From QUBU01 sp014337915 (lineage in GTDB: Bacteria; Pseudomonadota; Gammaproteobacteria; Steroidobacterales; GCA-2729495): 64,000 nucleotides of DNA. Under the pieces are notes generated by a model. The model was not told the DNA's origin, made no database searches, and saw only the letters and a list, made by a program, of their open reading frames with translations. Where the stretch lies: NCBI GenBank assembly GCA_030263395.1, contig SZOW01000010.1, positions 31,013 to 95,012 of the forward strand, in the 5' to 3' direction. A program made the position numbers and the translations under genes. Below, one piece after another: positions 8,429-17,715 of the stretch (the first letter of the stretch is position 1; every line of letters starts with the position of its first letter).

Positions 8429-9388
8429 ATGCCGCGCATGACCGATGCGACCCCCGCCCGTGAAGCCCCGCGCTCCGGGTTCTTCCAGCGCCTGAAACAG
8501 AAGCTCAACCGCGGCCTCGGCCTCGGCGTGGCGCTCGACTGGCTGGCGGGACGCAAGCTCGACCCGGCGGTGCTGGCCGAACTCGAGGACCAGCTGCTGC
8601 TGGCCGACGTCGGCATCGAGACCAGCGAGCGCATCATCGAGGGGCTGCGCCGGCGCATCGGCCGCGAGGCCATCGTCGACGAGGCAGGTGCGCGCGCCGC
8701 GCTGGCCGCCACGCTGGTGGAAATCCTGCAGCCGCGGGCGCAGCCGCTCGTCATCCCGCGTGGCGGCAAGCCGTTCCTGATGCTGATGATCGGCGTGAAC
8801 GGCTCGGGCAAGACCACCACGATCGGCAAGCTCGCCCGCCGCTACCGCGACGAGGGGCTGAAGGTGATGCTGGCCGCCGGCGACACCTACCGCGCCGCCG
8901 CCATCGAGCAGCTGCAGGCCTGGGGCGAGCGCAACTCGGTGCCGGTGATCGCGCAGCAGCCGGGCGCGGATTCCGCGGCGGTGGTCTTCGATGCGCTGCA
9001 GGCGGCCACTGCCCGCGGCTACGACCTGGTGCTGGCCGACACGGCCGGGCGCCTGCAGAACCAGGCCGGCCTGATGCAGGAACTCGCCAAGGTGGTGCGT
9101 GTCGCCGGTCGCGTCGATCCGGCAGCGCCCCACGAGAAGATGCTGGTGCTCGATGCCAGCCTCGGCCAGAACGCCATCAACCAGGCGCTGCAGTTCCACC
9201 AGGCCGTGGGGCTGACCGGCATCAGCATGACCAAGCTCGACGGCGGCGGCAAAGGCGGCGTACTGCTGACGCTGGCCGATCGCCTCGACGTGCCTTTCCG
9301 CTACGTGGGCGTCGGCGAGGATGCCGCCGACCTCGACGTCTTCGACGCGCAGCAGTTTGCTGCGGCACTGGCTGGCACCGCGCCGTGA
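8429..9388 (+). CDS. ftsY: Signal recognition particle receptor FtsY
   Basis: SRP receptor GTPase that docks ribosome-SRP complexes at the inner membrane for co-translational insertion. The NG domain is complete: P-loop GVNGSGKTTTIGKLA (about 112-126), DTYRAAAIEQL, the G3 motif DTAGRLQNQ, and TKLDGGGKGG. At 319 residues it is much shorter than E. coli FtsY (497): only about 15 residues precede the amphipathic RSGFFQRLKQKL helix, and the acidic A domain is missing. Membrane contact presumably depends on that helix. Another ATG at 8438 is possible. Its TGA overlaps the GTG of ftsE. Confidence 0.96.
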   Translation: MPRMTDATPAREAPRSGFFQRLKQKLNRGLGLGVALDWLAGRKLDPAVLAELEDQLLLADVGIETSERIIEGLRRRIGREAIVDEAGARAALAATLVEILQPRAQPLVIPRGGKPFLMLMIGVNGSGKTTTIGKLARRYRDEGLKVMLAAGDTYRAAAIEQLQAWGERNSVPVIAQQPGADSAAVVFDALQAATARGYDLVLADTAGRLQNQAGLMQELAKVVRVAGRVDPAAPHEKMLVLDASLGQNAINQALQFHQAVGLTGISMTKLDGGGKGGVLLTLADRLDVPFRYVGVGEDAADLDVFDAQQFAAALAGTAP

Positions 9389-10086
9389 TCCGGCTCGACA
9401 AGGTCACCAAGCTCTACAGGGGCGGCCGCGAGGCGCTGCGCGAGGTCTCGCTGGACATCGGCCCGGGCGAGATGATCTTCCTCACCGGCCATTCCGGTGC
9501 CGGCAAGAGCACCATCCTCAAGCTGCTGGCACTGGTCGAGCGCCCGACCCACGGCCAGCTGCTGGTGGACGGGCGCAACATCGGGCGCCTGCCAGCGCGG
9601 GAGATTCCCGCCTACCGGCGCCAGATCGGCATGGTGTTCCAGGATCACAAGCTGCTCGACGGGCGCTCGGCCTTCGACAACGTCGCCCTGCCGCTGGTCA
9701 TTGCCGGTCTCACGCGGCGCGAAATCGAAAAGCGCGTGCGCGCCGCGCTCGACCAGGTCGGACTGCTCGACAAGGAGCGCCAGGCGCCGCGGACGCTCTC
9801 GGCGGGCGAGCAGCAGCGGGTCGGCATCGCCAGGGCGGTCGTGGCGCGGCCCCGACTGCTGATCGCCGACGAACCCACCGGCAACCTCGATGCCGAGCTG
9901 TCGCTGGAGATCATGCAGCTCTTCCGCCGCTTCAATGACGTCGGCGTGACCATGGTGATCGCCACCCACGACCTGGTGCTGGCCGGGCGCGTCGGTGGCC
10001 GGCACGTGCTGCTGAACCATGGCCAGGTGCAGGACGGCGGCGCGGCGCCGGCCACGCCGGCACAGTGCTCGACGGGCCAGGCGTAA
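9385..10086 (+). CDS. ftsE: Cell division ABC transporter ATP-binding protein FtsE
   Basis: ATPase of the FtsEX complex, which links the divisome to septal peptidoglycan hydrolysis. Walker A GHSGAGKST (about 36-44), Q-loop VFQDHK, signature LSAGEQQR, Walker B LLIADEPTGNLD and the switch histidine in ATHD are all present. The 233-residue protein begins with GTG, which overlaps the ftsY stop by four bases. ftsX follows after six bases, so ftsY-ftsE-ftsX are coupled. The C-terminal tail after about 215 is alanine/proline-rich and not conserved. Confidence 0.96.
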   Translation: MIRLDKVTKLYRGGREALREVSLDIGPGEMIFLTGHSGAGKSTILKLLALVERPTHGQLLVDGRNIGRLPAREIPAYRRQIGMVFQDHKLLDGRSAFDNVALPLVIAGLTRREIEKRVRAALDQVGLLDKERQAPRTLSAGEQQRVGIARAVVARPRLLIADEPTGNLDAELSLEIMQLFRRFNDVGVTMVIATHDLVLAGRVGGRHVLLNHGQVQDGGAAPATPAQCSTGQA

Positions 10087-10092
10087 CGACAG

Positions 10093-11007
10093 ATGGGCAC
10101 ATTCCTCACCCGCCACCTGCAGAACGCGCTCGCCGCGCTTGGCCAGCTGAGCCGCCAGCCGGTGGCGACGCTGCTCACCGTCGGTGTCATCGGCATCGCG
10201 CTGGCGCTGCCGGCCAGCCTGCAGTTGCTGGTGCAGGGCGGCCAGCGCTTCGCCGGCGGCTGGTCCGGCATCCGCGACTTCTCCGTGTACCTGAAGCCGG
10301 GCACCGACCTTGCCGTGGCACGCAACCTGGCGCGCGCGCTGGCCAGCCACCCGAACGTGCAGGACACGCGGCTGATCGAGGCCGACGCGGCGCTGGCCGA
10401 ATTCGGCCGCGACCCGGCATTCGGCGAGGCGCTGAAGGCACTGAAGAGCAACCCGCTGCCACATACGCTGGTGGTGCGGCCCGATGCGGAAGCGGCGCCG
10501 GCCGACCTCGATGCCCTGAAGGCCGAGCTGGCGGCGAAGCCCGAAGTCGACCTGGTGCAGCTCGACACCCAGTGGCTGCTGCGCCTGGCCGCCATCCTCG
10601 ACCTGGTCCGCCGCGGCATCTGGATCGCCGCCGTGGTGCTGGTCGCGGCGGTGATCTTCATCGTCGGCAACACCATCCGGCTGGACATCCAGAACCGGCG
10701 TCAGGAGATCGAGGTGTCGAAGCTGCTGGGTGCGACCGACGCCTTCGTGCGCCGGCCGTTCCTCTACATCGGCTTCTGGTACGGGATGCTCGGCGGGGCC
10801 GTGGCCCTGCTGCTACTGGCCTCGGTATTGCTTCTGCTCCGTGGCCCACTGGAGCGCCTGCTGCAGCTCTATAGCGTTGATTTTACTGGCTTTGGCCTGT
10901 CCCCCGGCACGGCGCTGCTGGTGCTGGGGGCCGGCCTGGTGTCGGGCTGGGCCGGTGCCTGGCTGGCGGTGGGCCGCCACCTCTCGGCCATCGAGCCGCA
11001 GGTGTAA
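10093..11007 (+). CDS. ftsX: Cell division protein FtsX, permease-like subunit
   Basis: Inner-membrane partner of FtsE; it transmits ATPase cycles to periplasmic activators of cell-wall hydrolases. The 304-residue protein has one membrane segment near 20-45, a periplasmic domain (about 46-170) and three C-terminal membrane segments (about 172-195, 225-255 and 270-292), the FtsX topology. The cytoplasmic EVSKLLGATDAFVRRPFLY segment between the second and third helices is the typical coupling region. It is the last gene of the ftsYEX unit and is followed by a 110-base gap containing the rpoH control region. Confidence 0.95.
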   Translation: MGTFLTRHLQNALAALGQLSRQPVATLLTVGVIGIALALPASLQLLVQGGQRFAGGWSGIRDFSVYLKPGTDLAVARNLARALASHPNVQDTRLIEADAALAEFGRDPAFGEALKALKSNPLPHTLVVRPDAEAAPADLDALKAELAAKPEVDLVQLDTQWLLRLAAILDLVRRGIWIAAVVLVAAVIFIVGNTIRLDIQNRRQEIEVSKLLGATDAFVRRPFLYIGFWYGMLGGAVALLLLASVLLLLRGPLERLLQLYSVDFTGFGLSPGTALLVLGAGLVSGWAGAWLAVGRHLSAIEPQV

Positions 11008-11060
11008 GTCATTGATCTGTCATGCTGCGGCACTGACCTGACCGGGAACCTTGGCGGTCG

Positions 11061-11087
11061 TTAGCACTCAAACCGGGCGAGTGCTAG
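11061..11087 (+). promoter_or_regulatory. CIRCE element (HrcA operator) upstream of rpoH
   Basis: TTAGCACTC (11061-11069), nine bases, then GAGTGCTAG (11079-11087). The CIRCE consensus is TTAGCACTC-N9-GAGTGCTAA, so 17 of 18 arm positions match and the spacer is exact. The repressor HrcA binds this element, normally ahead of groESL or dnaK operons. Here it stands 30 bases ahead of the rpoH start codon, just before an AAGGAGG ribosome-binding site. A possible overlapping promoter is TTAGCA-N18-TAGGAT, which would put the operator between the -35 and -10 boxes. hrcA itself is not in the window. Confidence 0.9.
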
Positions 11088-11117
11088 GATGACTTCAGCA
11101 AGGAGGATCCCGATTCC

Positions 11118-11981
<864 letters not shown>

Positions 11982-11984
11982 GGC

Positions 11985-12689
11985 TCAGTTCGCCGTCAGC
12001 GGTACGATGGTGATTTCCACACGCCGGTTCTGCGCCTTGCCCTCGGGCGTCGCATTGCTGGCGATCGGCCGGCTCTCGCCGGCACCGACGGCGATGAAGC
12101 GGTCGGCGCGCAGGTCACGCGAAGTCAGGTAGGTGACCACGCTGTTGGCGCGCTTCTCCGACAGCAGCTTGTTGTAGGAATCGCTGCCGTCGCTGTCGGT
12201 GTGGCCCGCTACCTCGACCATGGTCTTGTCGTATTCCTTCAGCACCAGGGCCACGGAATCCAGCACCGGGTAGAACGACGAGCTGATGTCGCCGCTGTTC
12301 ACTGCAAAGGTGATGTTGCCCGGCATGTTGAGGGTGATGTTCTCGCCCTTCGGGCCGGTCCGGGTCACGCTGACGCCGGTGCCCTGCAGCTTCGCCCGCA
12401 GCGCGGCATCCTGCCGGTCCATGTAGTTGCCGACAGCACCGCCGGCCAGGGCACCGACACCGCCGAAGATCAGCGCCTTCTTCTTGCGCTGGGCGGAATC
12501 GTTGCCGGTGATGAGCCCGATGGCGACACCCGTGGCGGCACCGATGGCAGCACCCTTGGTGGTCTTGTTGACCTCGGTCTGCCCGGTATAGGGATCCGTG
12601 GTCTGCATGTACTCACAGCCGCCCGCCAGGACCATCAGTCCCGCCAGCCCGGCCAGGCCCGCTTTCCTCACCATAGCGTTCATCAGCAT
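11985..12689 (-). CDS. OmpA-family lipoprotein with glycine-zipper (YiaD-like)
   Basis: Outer-membrane lipoprotein that probably binds peptidoglycan. A lipoprotein signal ends with the lipobox LAGGC (cysteine near residue 25). A glycine/alanine-rich zipper segment follows (GAAIGAATGVAIGLITG and GGVGALAGGAVGNYMDR, about 45-95), then an OmpA C-terminal domain (about 120-225) with GHTDSDGSDSYNKLLSEKRA, the peptidoglycan-binding loop. The architecture resembles E. coli YiaD. The start at 12689 has AGGAG six bases upstream; the open frame reaches 12716. It converges tightly with rpoH, with only three bases between the stops. Confidence 0.88.
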   Translation of the reverse strand: MLMNAMVRKAGLAGLAGLMVLAGGCEYMQTTDPYTGQTEVNKTTKGAAIGAATGVAIGLITGNDSAQRKKKALIFGGVGALAGGAVGNYMDRQDAALRAKLQGTGVSVTRTGPKGENITLNMPGNITFAVNSGDISSSFYPVLDSVALVLKEYDKTMVEVAGHTDSDGSDSYNKLLSEKRANSVVTYLTSRDLRADRFIAVGAGESRPIASNATPEGKAQNRRVEITIVPLTAN

Positions 12690-12936
12690 CGTCGACTCCT
12701 GTTTTTTGGCCCGCAAAGGCGGGCCACCTTATCCCAGATTCACGGGCTCCCGGCAACCGGACAGGTCCGCCTTTTCCCGCCCCGGCCAAAGTTGTCCATG
12801 GCCGGGGAAAGCCTTAGCGTCCCGCGCATGACGCCCTGCCCCACGAGCCTTCTTGGACTGCCCGGGCCGCGCCCGGTTCCGGCGCCAGCGGGACTCGCAC
12901 CCGACACCGTGGCCCAGGTCACGCTCGGCAGGCGTC

Positions 12937-14274
12937 GTGACCAGCGTGCCTGAACCGGCTGCATACGGCGACCGTGCCCTCTGGCGGATCGCCGCACCGA
13001 TGATCCTCTCCTCGGTCAGCACGCCACTGCTGGGGCTGGTGGACACGGCCGTGGTCGGCCATCTCGACGAGCCCCGGTACCTCGCCGCGGTCGCCGCCGG
13101 CGCGACGCTGTTCAGCGTGCTGTTCATGGGCCTGAACTTCCTGCGCATGGGCACCACGGGCGTCACCGCGCAGGCCTTCGGCGCCGGGCATGGCCATGGC
13201 GTGCGCCAGGCCCTGGGCCAGGCGCTGGCCATGGCCCTGTTGCTGGCCCTGGCGATGATCGCGCTGCAGGCCTGGATCCTCGACCTGGGGCTGGCGGCGC
13301 TCGGGCCGGCCCCGGAGGTGGCCGCGCTGGCAGGCGAGTACTTCCGCATACGCATCTGGAGTGCGCCGGCCTCGCTCGCCAACTTCGTGCTCATCGGCTG
13401 GCTGCTCGGCATGCAGAACGCGCGCGGCCCGCTGGTGCTGGTGCTGGTCACCAACCTGGTGAACGTGGTGCTGTCGGTGTCGTTCGTGACCGGGCTCGGC
13501 CTGCAGGTGCGCGGCGTGGCGCTGGCAACGCTGCTCGCCGAGCTGGCGGGCCTCGCCGTGGGCGCGGTCTTCGTGGCGCAGGAACTGGCCCGCTGCCCGG
13601 GGCGCTGGCAGCCGGCCTGGCTCGGCGAGCTGCGCAGCTACCGGCGCCTCGCGGGCATCAATGCCGACCTGCTGCTGCGCACGCTGTCGCTGATGTTCGT
13701 CTTCGCCTTCATCACCGCCCGCGGCGCGCGCGACGGCGCCGTGGTCCTGGCCACCAATGCGCTGCTGCTCAACTTCCAGTACTTCACCTCCTACGCGCTC
13801 GACGGCATCGCCCATGCGGCCGAGGCGCTGGTCGGCAAGGCCGTCGGTGCCGCGGATCGTGCCGGGCTCCTGCAGGTGGTGGCCCGTGGCCTGCGCTGGT
13901 CGCTGCTGCTCGCCGGCGCCTTCACCCTGGCCTACAGCCTCTGCGGCGGCCTGATCATCGATGCGCTGACCGGAATCGAGGCCATCCGCGCCGCAGCCCG
14001 CGACTACCTGCCCTGGCTGGCGTTGCTGCCGCTGGTGTCGGCCTGGAGCTTCCTCTACGACGGCGTGTTCGTCGGCGCGACCTGGTCAGCGCAGATGCGC
14101 CAGGTGATGATGGCCTCGGCTGCGCTGGTATTCCTGCCGGCCTGGTACCTGGCGCAGCCGCTCGGCAACCATGCGCTGTGGCTGGCCTTCACCGCATTCA
14201 TGGCGGCACGGGGCATCGGCATGCACCTTTGGTTCCGGCGCCTGGCGGGCCGCAGCGCAAGCGGCACGGGCTGA
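12937..14274 (+). CDS. MATE family efflux transporter (DinF-like)
   Basis: Inner-membrane exporter driven by Na+ or H+, with about 12 hydrophobic segments arranged as two six-helix halves; the first half begins RIAAPMILSSVSTPLLGLVDTAVVG, a MATE signature. The length of 445 residues from the GTG at 12937 is close to E. coli DinF (441) and the sequence style (MGTTGVTAQAFGAG, DGIAHAAEALVGKAVG) is DinF-like rather than NorM-like. Substrate is unknown. The roughly 250 bases between this start and the divergent OmpA-like gene show no clear promoter or repeat. A second, unrelated MATE protein is encoded at 28047. Confidence 0.88.
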   Translation: MTSVPEPAAYGDRALWRIAAPMILSSVSTPLLGLVDTAVVGHLDEPRYLAAVAAGATLFSVLFMGLNFLRMGTTGVTAQAFGAGHGHGVRQALGQALAMALLLALAMIALQAWILDLGLAALGPAPEVAALAGEYFRIRIWSAPASLANFVLIGWLLGMQNARGPLVLVLVTNLVNVVLSVSFVTGLGLQVRGVALATLLAELAGLAVGAVFVAQELARCPGRWQPAWLGELRSYRRLAGINADLLLRTLSLMFVFAFITARGARDGAVVLATNALLLNFQYFTSYALDGIAHAAEALVGKAVGAADRAGLLQVVARGLRWSLLLAGAFTLAYSLCGGLIIDALTGIEAIRAAARDYLPWLALLPLVSAWSFLYDGVFVGATWSAQMRQVMMASAALVFLPAWYLAQPLGNHALWLAFTAFMAARGIGMHLWFRRLAGRSASGTG

Positions 14275-14371
14275 TCGAACGGCGGCACCGCCGCGGCCCG
14301 CATGTCATCATCCCGCCTGCTTCCCCGAACAGGGCCAGGACAAGGGGGCGCGGGCCCGGCGCCGACCAGCC

Positions 14372-14926
14372 ATGAACAGAGACGAGAATCCCTGGACGAC
14401 CCTCTCCGTGCGCCAGGTCTATGCCAACCCCTGGATCGAACTCTGGGAGGAGCGTTGCCTGGATCCGTCGGGCAACCCGGCGCTCTACGGGCGCGTCAGC
14501 TTCCGCAGCAAGGCGGTCGGCATCATCCCGCTCGACGACGCGGGCAACACCTGGCTGGTCGGCCAGTACCGCTACTGCCTGAAGCGCTATTCCTGGGAGA
14601 TCCCCATGGGCGGCTCGCCGCACCCGGCGAGCGTGCTCGACACCGCGCGCCGCGAGCTGAAAGAGGAGACCGGCCTCAGCGCCACGCGCTGGGAGCAGAT
14701 CCTGTTCCTCCACACCAGCAACTCGGTGACCGACGAAGAAGGCTACGTGTTCGTCGCCGAGGGGCTGAGCGCGGGCGAGCCGGAATTCGAGTCCACCGAG
14801 AAGATCGAGATCCGCCGGCTGCCGGTCACCGAGGCGATCCGCATGGCGCGCAACGGCGACATCACCGATGCGCTGAGCGTCGCCGGGCTGCTTCAGCTTG
14901 GGGCGCTGCGCGGCTGGCTGCGCTGA
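14372..14926 (+). CDS. Nudix hydrolase (ADP-ribose pyrophosphatase-like)
   Basis: 184-residue Nudix-fold protein that would hydrolyse a nucleoside diphosphate linked to another group, probably ADP-ribose or a sugar nucleotide. The Nudix box is visible as GGSPHPASVLDTARRELKEE followed by TGL (about 86-108). The REL-EE metal-binding core is intact, but the first conserved glutamate (G-x5-E) is alanine. In this family the remaining glutamates carry most of the metal ligation, so activity is plausible. The start at 14372 (MNRDENPWTT) fits homologues. It follows the MATE gene after about 100 bases and precedes a DUF924 gene. Confidence 0.85.
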   Translation: MNRDENPWTTLSVRQVYANPWIELWEERCLDPSGNPALYGRVSFRSKAVGIIPLDDAGNTWLVGQYRYCLKRYSWEIPMGGSPHPASVLDTARRELKEETGLSATRWEQILFLHTSNSVTDEEGYVFVAEGLSAGEPEFESTEKIEIRRLPVTEAIRMARNGDITDALSVAGLLQLGALRGWLR

Positions 14927-14982
14927 TCTCTCCCGCTCGCCGCGGTTGCCGTGCCGGGGCCTGCCTGCGATGATTGCCCGCC

Positions 14983-15594
14983 ATGCAGGATGAAGCGATC
15001 CGACGGATCCTCGACTTCTGGTTCTCGGCCGCGGAGCTCGATGCGCCGCAGATCGACAGCCGGATGGAGCGCTGGTTCGGCAGCGACCCGGCCCTCGACC
15101 AGCAGATCCGCACCGAATTCGGCCCGCTGGTGGAACGCGCGCTGGCCGGCGAGCTCGACGGCTGGGCCACCAGCGCCGAGGGGCGCCTGGCCCTGATCCT
15201 GCTGCTCGACCAGTTCTGCCGCAACATCCACCGCGGCAGCGCCATGGCATTCGCCGGCGACAGGCGCGCGCTGAAGCTCTGCATCGAAGGGTCCATGGGC
15301 AACGAGTACCGCACGCTGTCGCCGGTGCAGCGGGTGTTCTTCTTCATGCCGCTGCAGCATGCGGAGTCGGCCGGAGTCCAGGACAAGTCGGTGCGTATCT
15401 ACAACGCGCTGGCCGAGGGCGTCTCCGACACGCTGCGCGAGACCTTCCTCACCTTCGCGCAGTTCGCCGAACTGCATCGGGACATCGTCGCCCGCTTCGG
15501 GCGCTTCCCGCACCGCAACCGGGTCCTCGGGCGCAGCAACACGCCCGAGGAGGATTCGTACCTCGCCGCCGACGCCCCGAGCTTCGGCCAGTAG
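14983..15594 (+). CDS. DUF924 family protein
   Basis: 203-residue protein of the DUF924 family, whose fold resembles a TPR-like helical bundle and whose biochemical role is unknown. Recognisable family segments are RILDFWF at the N-terminus, LALILLLDQFCRNIHRGS (about 65-82), FFFMPLQHAES, and the C-terminal FGRFPHRNRVLGRSNTPEE. The ATG at 14983 is preferred to an upstream TTG. It stands alone between a Nudix gene and a thiolase gene, all on the same strand. Confidence 0.88.
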   Translation: MQDEAIRRILDFWFSAAELDAPQIDSRMERWFGSDPALDQQIRTEFGPLVERALAGELDGWATSAEGRLALILLLDQFCRNIHRGSAMAFAGDRRALKLCIEGSMGNEYRTLSPVQRVFFFMPLQHAESAGVQDKSVRIYNALAEGVSDTLRETFLTFAQFAELHRDIVARFGRFPHRNRVLGRSNTPEEDSYLAADAPSFGQ

Positions 15595-15670
15595 CGGCGG
15601 CGGCCAGACACGGGCCAGATAGGGACCAGACAGGGGCCGGGCACCGGCACGCCACAGGGAGGGCATTCGC

Positions 15671-16951
15671 ATGCACTACCAGCCGACCCGCCGGGTTGCC
15701 ATCGTCGGCAGCCTGCGCATCCCGTTCTGCCGTGCCCATACGCGCTACGCCGAAGCGTCCAACCAGGACATGATGACCGCGGTCCTGCAGGGCCTGGTGG
15801 AACGTTACCGACTCGCCGGTGAACGCCTCGGCGACGTCTCGCTCGGCGCGGTGATGAAACACTCGCGTGACTGGAACCTCGCCCGCGAATGCGTGCTCGG
15901 CAGCGGCCTGGCGCCGCAGACCCCGGCCTTCGACCTGCAGCGGGCCTGCGGCACCAGCCTCGAGGCTGCGATCCTCATCGGCAACAAGATCGCGCTGGGC
16001 CAGATCGATGCCGGCATCGCCGCCGGCACCGACACCATCAGCGACACCCCGATCGTCTATCCCGACGAATACCGCCGCATCCTGCTGCGCAGCCATCGCG
16101 GGCGCACCGCGGGCGAGCGCCTCGCCCCCTGGCTCGGCCTGCGCCCGCGCCACTTCAAGCCGGACCTGCCTACCGTGGTGGAACCGCGCACCGGGCTTTC
16201 CATGGGCGAGAGCACCGAGATCACCGCGAAGGCCTGGGGCATCAGCCGCCAGGCACAGGACGAACTCGCACTGGCCAGCCACCGCAATGCTGCGCGGGCC
16301 TGGGACAGCGGCTTCCACGCCGAACTCGTCATGCCCTGGAACGGTGTGCGCGAGGACAACAACCTGCGCCGCGACACCACGCTGGAGAAGCTCGCCGCGC
16401 TCCGGCCGGTCTTCGACCGCGGGCCCCAGGGCACACTGACGGCCGGCAACAGCACGCCCCTCACCGATGGTGCGGCGGCCGTGCTGCTCGCTTCCGAGGA
16501 CTGGGCCGCGAAGCGCGGCCTGCCGGTGCTGGCCTGGCTGCGTTACGGACAGGTGGCCGCGGTGGACTTCGTCGCTGGCGAAGGCCTGCTGATGGCGCCC
16601 GCCTACGCGGTATCCACCATGCTGCAGCAGGCCGGCCTGGCGTTGCAGGACTTCGACCTCTACGAGATCCACGAGGCCTTCGCCGCCCAGGCGCTGGCCA
16701 CGCTGAAGGCCTGGGAGAGCGCGGAGTTCTGCCGCGAGCGCCTCGGCCGCAACCAGCCGCTCGGCGCGATCGACCGCGAGCGGCTCAACGTCATGGGTGG
16801 CAGCCTCGCGCTGGGGCATCCCTTCGCCGCCACCGGCGCGCGCATCCTCGGTGCGCTCGCCAGCCAGCTCGCCAGGCGCGGCTCCGGCCGCGGCCTGGTT
16901 TCCGTCTGCACGGCGGGCGGCATGGGCGTCACCGCAATCGTCGAGCGCTGA
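15671..16951 (+). CDS. Thiolase (acetyl-CoA C-acyltransferase, FadI-like)
   Basis: 426-residue thiolase expected to cleave 3-ketoacyl-CoA or condense acyl-CoAs. The nucleophilic cysteine is Cys 93 in QRACGTSLEA, where most thiolases have CASS. The C-terminal catalytic elements are EIHEAFAAQ, GGSLALGHPFAATGAR and CTAGGMG. The length and the loop region with HFKPDLPTVVEPRTGLSMG match the FadI/long-chain type rather than the short biosynthetic type. No fadJ-type partner lies beside it. Its downstream neighbours are a dienelactone hydrolase and a UbiD-like enzyme, suggesting a role in a catabolic route, which is inference. Confidence 0.9.
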   Translation: MHYQPTRRVAIVGSLRIPFCRAHTRYAEASNQDMMTAVLQGLVERYRLAGERLGDVSLGAVMKHSRDWNLARECVLGSGLAPQTPAFDLQRACGTSLEAAILIGNKIALGQIDAGIAAGTDTISDTPIVYPDEYRRILLRSHRGRTAGERLAPWLGLRPRHFKPDLPTVVEPRTGLSMGESTEITAKAWGISRQAQDELALASHRNAARAWDSGFHAELVMPWNGVREDNNLRRDTTLEKLAALRPVFDRGPQGTLTAGNSTPLTDGAAAVLLASEDWAAKRGLPVLAWLRYGQVAAVDFVAGEGLLMAPAYAVSTMLQQAGLALQDFDLYEIHEAFAAQALATLKAWESAEFCRERLGRNQPLGAIDRERLNVMGGSLALGHPFAATGARILGALASQLARRGSGRGLVSVCTAGGMGVTAIVER

Positions 16952-17000
16952 TCCGGTAACATCGGCGCCAGGCTGATTTTCAGGGGAAAGGCGCTCCACC

Positions 17001-17663
17001 ATGGGCAGGCAAGTCGAACTGCAGGCATCCGACGGCCACCGCTTCACTGCCTGGCTCGCCGAGCCCGAGGGCAAGCCGCGTGGCGGCCTGGTGGTGTTAC
17101 AGGAGATCTTCGGCGTCAACCACCACATCCGCAGCGTGACCGATCGCTTTGCCGCGGACGGCTACCTCGCCATCGCGCCGGCACTTTTCGATCGCGTGCG
17201 ACCGGGCGTCGACCTGCCCTACGAGCAGATCGGTGCCGCACGCCAGGTGATGACCTCGCTGGAGCGCGCCAATACCATCCTCGATATGCGCGCAGCCGTG
17301 GAGGCCGTGCGCAGCGCTGGTGGCGTCGGCGCCATCGGCTACTGCTGGGGCGGCGCACTCGCCGACCTGGCTGCCTGCGAGTGCGACATCGATGCCGCGG
17401 TGTCCTACTACGGCCGCCACACCGCCACCTGGCTGGAACTGCAGCCGAAATGCCCAGTCATGTATCACTTCGGCAAGCTGGACCCGTACATCCCGCCGGA
17501 GACCGTGGCGGCCATCGAGGCCGGACGGCCGCAGGGCACGTTCTATATCTACGACCAGGCGGGCCACGGCTTCAACTGCGACGAGCGCCACGAGTTCCAC
17601 GCCGACAGCGCCGCCCTGGCCCTGCAGCGCACGCGCGAGTTCCTCCAGCGCCACGTCGGCTGA
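17001..17663 (+). CDS. Dienelactone hydrolase family protein
   Basis: 220-residue alpha/beta hydrolase of the dienelactone hydrolase family. The catalytic triad is visible: Cys 115 in GYCWGG, Asp 161 in GKLDPYIP and His 189 in GHGFNC; the regulatory glutamate is in LQEIFGVN (Glu 35). Such enzymes open dienelactones in chlorocatechol degradation, but the family also has unrelated esterase roles. It has no signal peptide and would be cytoplasmic. Same-strand neighbours are a thiolase 50 bases upstream and a UbiD-like decarboxylase 52 bases downstream. Confidence 0.9.
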   Translation: MGRQVELQASDGHRFTAWLAEPEGKPRGGLVVLQEIFGVNHHIRSVTDRFAADGYLAIAPALFDRVRPGVDLPYEQIGAARQVMTSLERANTILDMRAAVEAVRSAGGVGAIGYCWGGALADLAACECDIDAAVSYYGRHTATWLELQPKCPVMYHFGKLDPYIPPETVAAIEAGRPQGTFYIYDQAGHGFNCDERHEFHADSAALALQRTREFLQRHVG

Positions 17664-17715
17664 GGCAGCTCAACAGCCGGCAGGACCACGGGGACGACAA
17701 CCAGGAGAGAGCCCC

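Noticed and set aside
12201..12953. A 250-codon plus-strand frame opposite the OmpA-like lipoprotein
   Set aside because: Antisense shadow; no ribosome-binding site and no recognisable domain.
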